This document shows positions 11,854-13,783 of a stretch of 13,783 bases of DNA, piece by piece (positions within the stretch are counted from its first letter, which is position 1; every line of letters begins with the position of its first letter). The notes beneath the pieces were generated by a model. The model saw nothing but the letters and a program-made list of their open reading frames with translations, did not search any database and was not told where the DNA came from. The position numbers and the translations under genes are program-made. Source of the DNA: CAZOSF01 sp964582415 (GTDB taxonomy: Bacteria > Bacteroidota > Bacteroidia > Flavobacteriales > Flavobacteriaceae); NCBI GenBank assembly GCA_964582415.1, contig CAZOSF010000063.1:1-13783 (forward strand), read 5' to 3'.

Positions 11854-13713
11854 TTATTCCAGCTTTGCACTTAGCTCAAACCATCGCTCGGTGAGTTCTT
11901 CAATGGTATTGATAAGCTCCTGCAACTTTATCGATTGTTTGTCGATTTCAGTGCCGTCCCAGCCCGCGGTGGCAAACTTATTTTCCAGTTCTGCTTTTTC
12001 CTGTTCCAATTTTGCGATATCTTTTTCCAGCTTCTTGTACTCCTTCTGCTCCAAATAACTCAGTTTGGCCTTCTGATCGTCCCGCTTCCAATGGCCTTTG
12101 GGTTTGGATTCGCTCGCATCGCTTACTTTCGGACTGCTATCTTCATACACCCTGTAATCTGTATAATTTCCTGGGAAATCGGTAATGCTGCCATCCCCAT
12201 TGAAAACAAAGAGGTGATCTACAATCTTGTCCATGAAATAGCGGTCGTGGGAGACCACAATCAGACACCCAGGGAAATCCAATAGGAACTGTTCCAAAAC
12301 ATTTAGGGTGACGATATCGAGGTCGTTCGTAGGCTCGTCGAGAATCAGGAAATTTGGATTTTGAATCAGTACGGTGCATAGGTAGAGGCGCTTTTTCTCA
12401 CCTCCACTTAATTTCTCCACATAGTCGTACTGTTTCTTACGATCGAATAGAAAACGTTCCAACAGTTGCCCGGCCGATATCTGGCGTCCTTTTTTAAGTG
12501 GGATATAATCTCCAAATTCGCGAACCACCTCGATGACTTTTTGACCTTCCTTAGCCTCAATTCCTTTTTGGGTGTAATAGCCAAATTGAACGGTTTCCCC
12601 AATAACAACCTTTCCCGAGTCTGGAGATAGGGCGCCGGTAAGGATATTCAAAAAGGTGGATTTCCCGGTACCGTTTTTTCCAATAATACCCAATCGTTCC
12701 CCTCTTTGAAAATTATAGGAGAAGGTATCGAACAAAGGTGTTTTATCGAATGATTTGGAAATATTATGGAGTTCCACCACTTTGGTGCCCAGGCGTTCCA
12801 TATTGAGTTCCAGTTGGACTTCATGATCCTTTCGGCGTTGGTGGGCACGGGCTTTTATTTCATGAAAGTCGTCGATTCTACTTTTGCTTTTGGTCGTTCG
12901 GGCCTTGGGTTGTCGTCGCATCCAATCCAATTCCTTTTTGAACAATTGCTTGGCTTTAGCAGTTTCTGTTTCGAAGTTTTCGATGCGGGCCTCCCTTTTT
13001 TCCAGGAAATAGGCATAATTGCCTTTGTATGTGTAGAGCTTGCCTTCATCCAGTTCGATGATTTCGTTGCAGACCCGTTCCAAGAAATAGCGGTCGTGCG
13101 TCACCATGAAAAGGGTGATGTTTTCCTTTGCGAAGAATCCTTCCAGCCACTCGATCATATCGAGGTCTAGGTGGTTGGTAGGTTCGTCCATAACCAACAA
13201 ATCGGGTTGGGAAAGAAGGGCATTGGCTAGGGCCAAGCGCTTTTTTTGTCCTCCAGAAAGTGTAGCCACCTTTTGGTGCAGGTCTTCCAGATTCAGTTTG
13301 AACAAGGTTTGCTTGTAAAAGGTCTCGAAATCCCAAGCGTGATGGGCATCCATGGCGTCGAAAGCCTTTTGATACGCCTCGGTATCCTCGGGATGCTGTA
13401 AGGCCTTTTCATAGGCTTCGATTACCTTTAAAATGGGTTTTTCCTTTGAAAATATGGTTTCTTCCACGGTGAGTTGTGGGTCCAACTCTGGATCCTGGTC
13501 GATAAAGGCTACATTTAGTCCTTTTCGGAAAACCACACGCCCTTCGTCTGGCGTATCCTTTCCTGAAAGGATATTGAGCAATGAGGTTTTTCCTGTGCCA
13601 TTTTTGGCTACAAAGCCAATCTTTTGACCTTCATTGATTCCGAAGGAAATATCGCGGAACAAAAGGCGTTCTCCATACGATTTGGCAACCTGTTCTACCG
13701 AGAGGTAATTCAT
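11854..13713 (-). CDS. ABC-F family ATPase, Uup-like
   Basis: A 619-residue soluble protein with two ABC ATPase domains and no membrane segment; ABC-F proteins bind ribosomes. Seen: domain 1 with Walker A KNGTGKTS at 37-44, LSGGQKKR at 152-159, DEPTNHLD at 176-183 and THDRYF at 205-210; an interdomain linker with LDWMRRQPKARTTKSKSRID (262-281), a Uup-type sequence; domain 2 with GKNGTGKS at 345-352, LSGGEKKR at 435-442, DEPTNDLD at 459-466 and SHDRYF at 488-493; then a charged linker and a C-terminal coiled coil at about 545-618, as in Uup, where it binds nucleic acid. Both sites look catalytically intact. The start is ATG 13713 (MNYLSVEQVAKSYG); an in-frame TTG at 13731 would add six residues that overlap the promoter candidate. 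Uup itself is linked to ribosome rescue and transposon excision in E. coli. Confidence 0.95.
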   Translation of the reverse strand: MNYLSVEQVAKSYGERLLFRDISFGINEGQKIGFVAKNGTGKTSLLNILSGKDTPDEGRVVFRKGLNVAFIDQDPELDPQLTVEETIFSKEKPILKVIEAYEKALQHPEDTEAYQKAFDAMDAHHAWDFETFYKQTLFKLNLEDLHQKVATLSGGQKKRLALANALLSQPDLLVMDEPTNHLDLDMIEWLEGFFAKENITLFMVTHDRYFLERVCNEIIELDEGKLYTYKGNYAYFLEKREARIENFETETAKAKQLFKKELDWMRRQPKARTTKSKSRIDDFHEIKARAHQRRKDHEVQLELNMERLGTKVVELHNISKSFDKTPLFDTFSYNFQRGERLGIIGKNGTGKSTFLNILTGALSPDSGKVVIGETVQFGYYTQKGIEAKEGQKVIEVVREFGDYIPLKKGRQISAGQLLERFLFDRKKQYDYVEKLSGGEKKRLYLCTVLIQNPNFLILDEPTNDLDIVTLNVLEQFLLDFPGCLIVVSHDRYFMDKIVDHLFVFNGDGSITDFPGNYTDYRVYEDSSPKVSDASESKPKGHWKRDDQKAKLSYLEQKEYKKLEKDIAKLEQEKAELENKFATAGWDGTEIDKQSIKLQELINTIEELTERWFELSAKLE

Positions 13714-13728
13714 AAAAATCCTTTGCTG

Positions 13729-13736
13729 CAAAATAA
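13729..13736 (-). promoter_or_regulatory. Possible -7 element of the ABC-F gene
   Basis: On the minus strand TTATTTTG, one base off TAnnTTTG, 15 bases before the ATG at 13713. No convincing -33 TTG at the right distance, so the call is weak. The rest of 13737-13783 shows nothing else recognisable. Confidence 0.3.
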
Positions 13737-13783
13737 GAGCATTTTGGGCAGTTGCACTAAAAAAGGTTTCATTATTAGGGGAC

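Noticed and set aside
11935..13627. Open frames on both strands within the ABC-F gene
   Set aside because: Shadows of a clearly conserved two-domain ATPase in the correct frame.
13714..13731. TTG start of the ABC-F gene at 13731
   Set aside because: It adds six residues absent from typical ABC-F N-termini and overlaps a -7-like element; ATG 13713 is better.

Overview
The window reads as a chromosomal segment of a member of the Flavobacteriaceae (Bacteroidota). Pointers are an approximately 1118-residue SecA with Bacteroidota-style insertions, a TTG-N19-TAnnTTTG promoter of the Bacteroidota type, a short DUF2795-type protein of a form familiar from this family, little use of Shine-Dalgarno sites, and moderate GC. 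No species can be named from the sequence. One assembly gap of exactly 100 N (10414-10513) interrupts it.

Layout. At 1-1390 the 3' end of a sugar-nucleotide epimerase gene runs into the convergent gene for MeaB, the GTPase chaperone of methylmalonyl-CoA mutase. At 1431-4252 lies an operon of an ECF sigma factor, an anti-sigma-like single-pass membrane protein and a secreted protein with an unusual Trp/Phe-striped helical repeat plus a DUF4097-like C-terminal domain; it ends in a hairpin terminator. At 4316-5803 there is a second ECF sigma/membrane-protein pair, divergent from a small three-pass membrane protein (DUF6249-like). The 140-bp divergent gap holds two back-to-back promoter candidates with the same layout, TGTAACC-N16-CGTCyTA, which suggests one sigma factor drives both directions. 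From 5802 to 13713 all genes are on the minus strand: secA, the DUF2795-like protein, a PduO-type ATP:cob(I)alamin adenosyltransferase coupled to a 46-residue membrane peptide, the 5' part of a LolD/MacB-type ABC ATPase cut by the gap, a SAM-dependent methyltransferase, and a Uup-like ABC-F ATPase.

How the genes connect. MeaB and the adenosyltransferase both serve adenosylcobalamin-dependent methylmalonyl-CoA mutase, although they sit about 8.3 kb apart and the mutase is not in the window. The two sigma modules look like separate envelope-response circuits with closely related promoter motifs. SecA, the DUF2795 protein and the ABC-F protein are ordinary core genes. I see no CRISPR array, insertion sequence, phage gene, tRNA or rRNA. 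A palindromic intergenic repeat of the kind dispersed in flavobacterial genomes lies at 11682-11726, with a second hairpin nearby. The most notable items are the divergent ECF promoter pair, the promoter-based correction of the first sigma factor's start, and the repeat architecture of the secreted protein. No wholly new system is evident.
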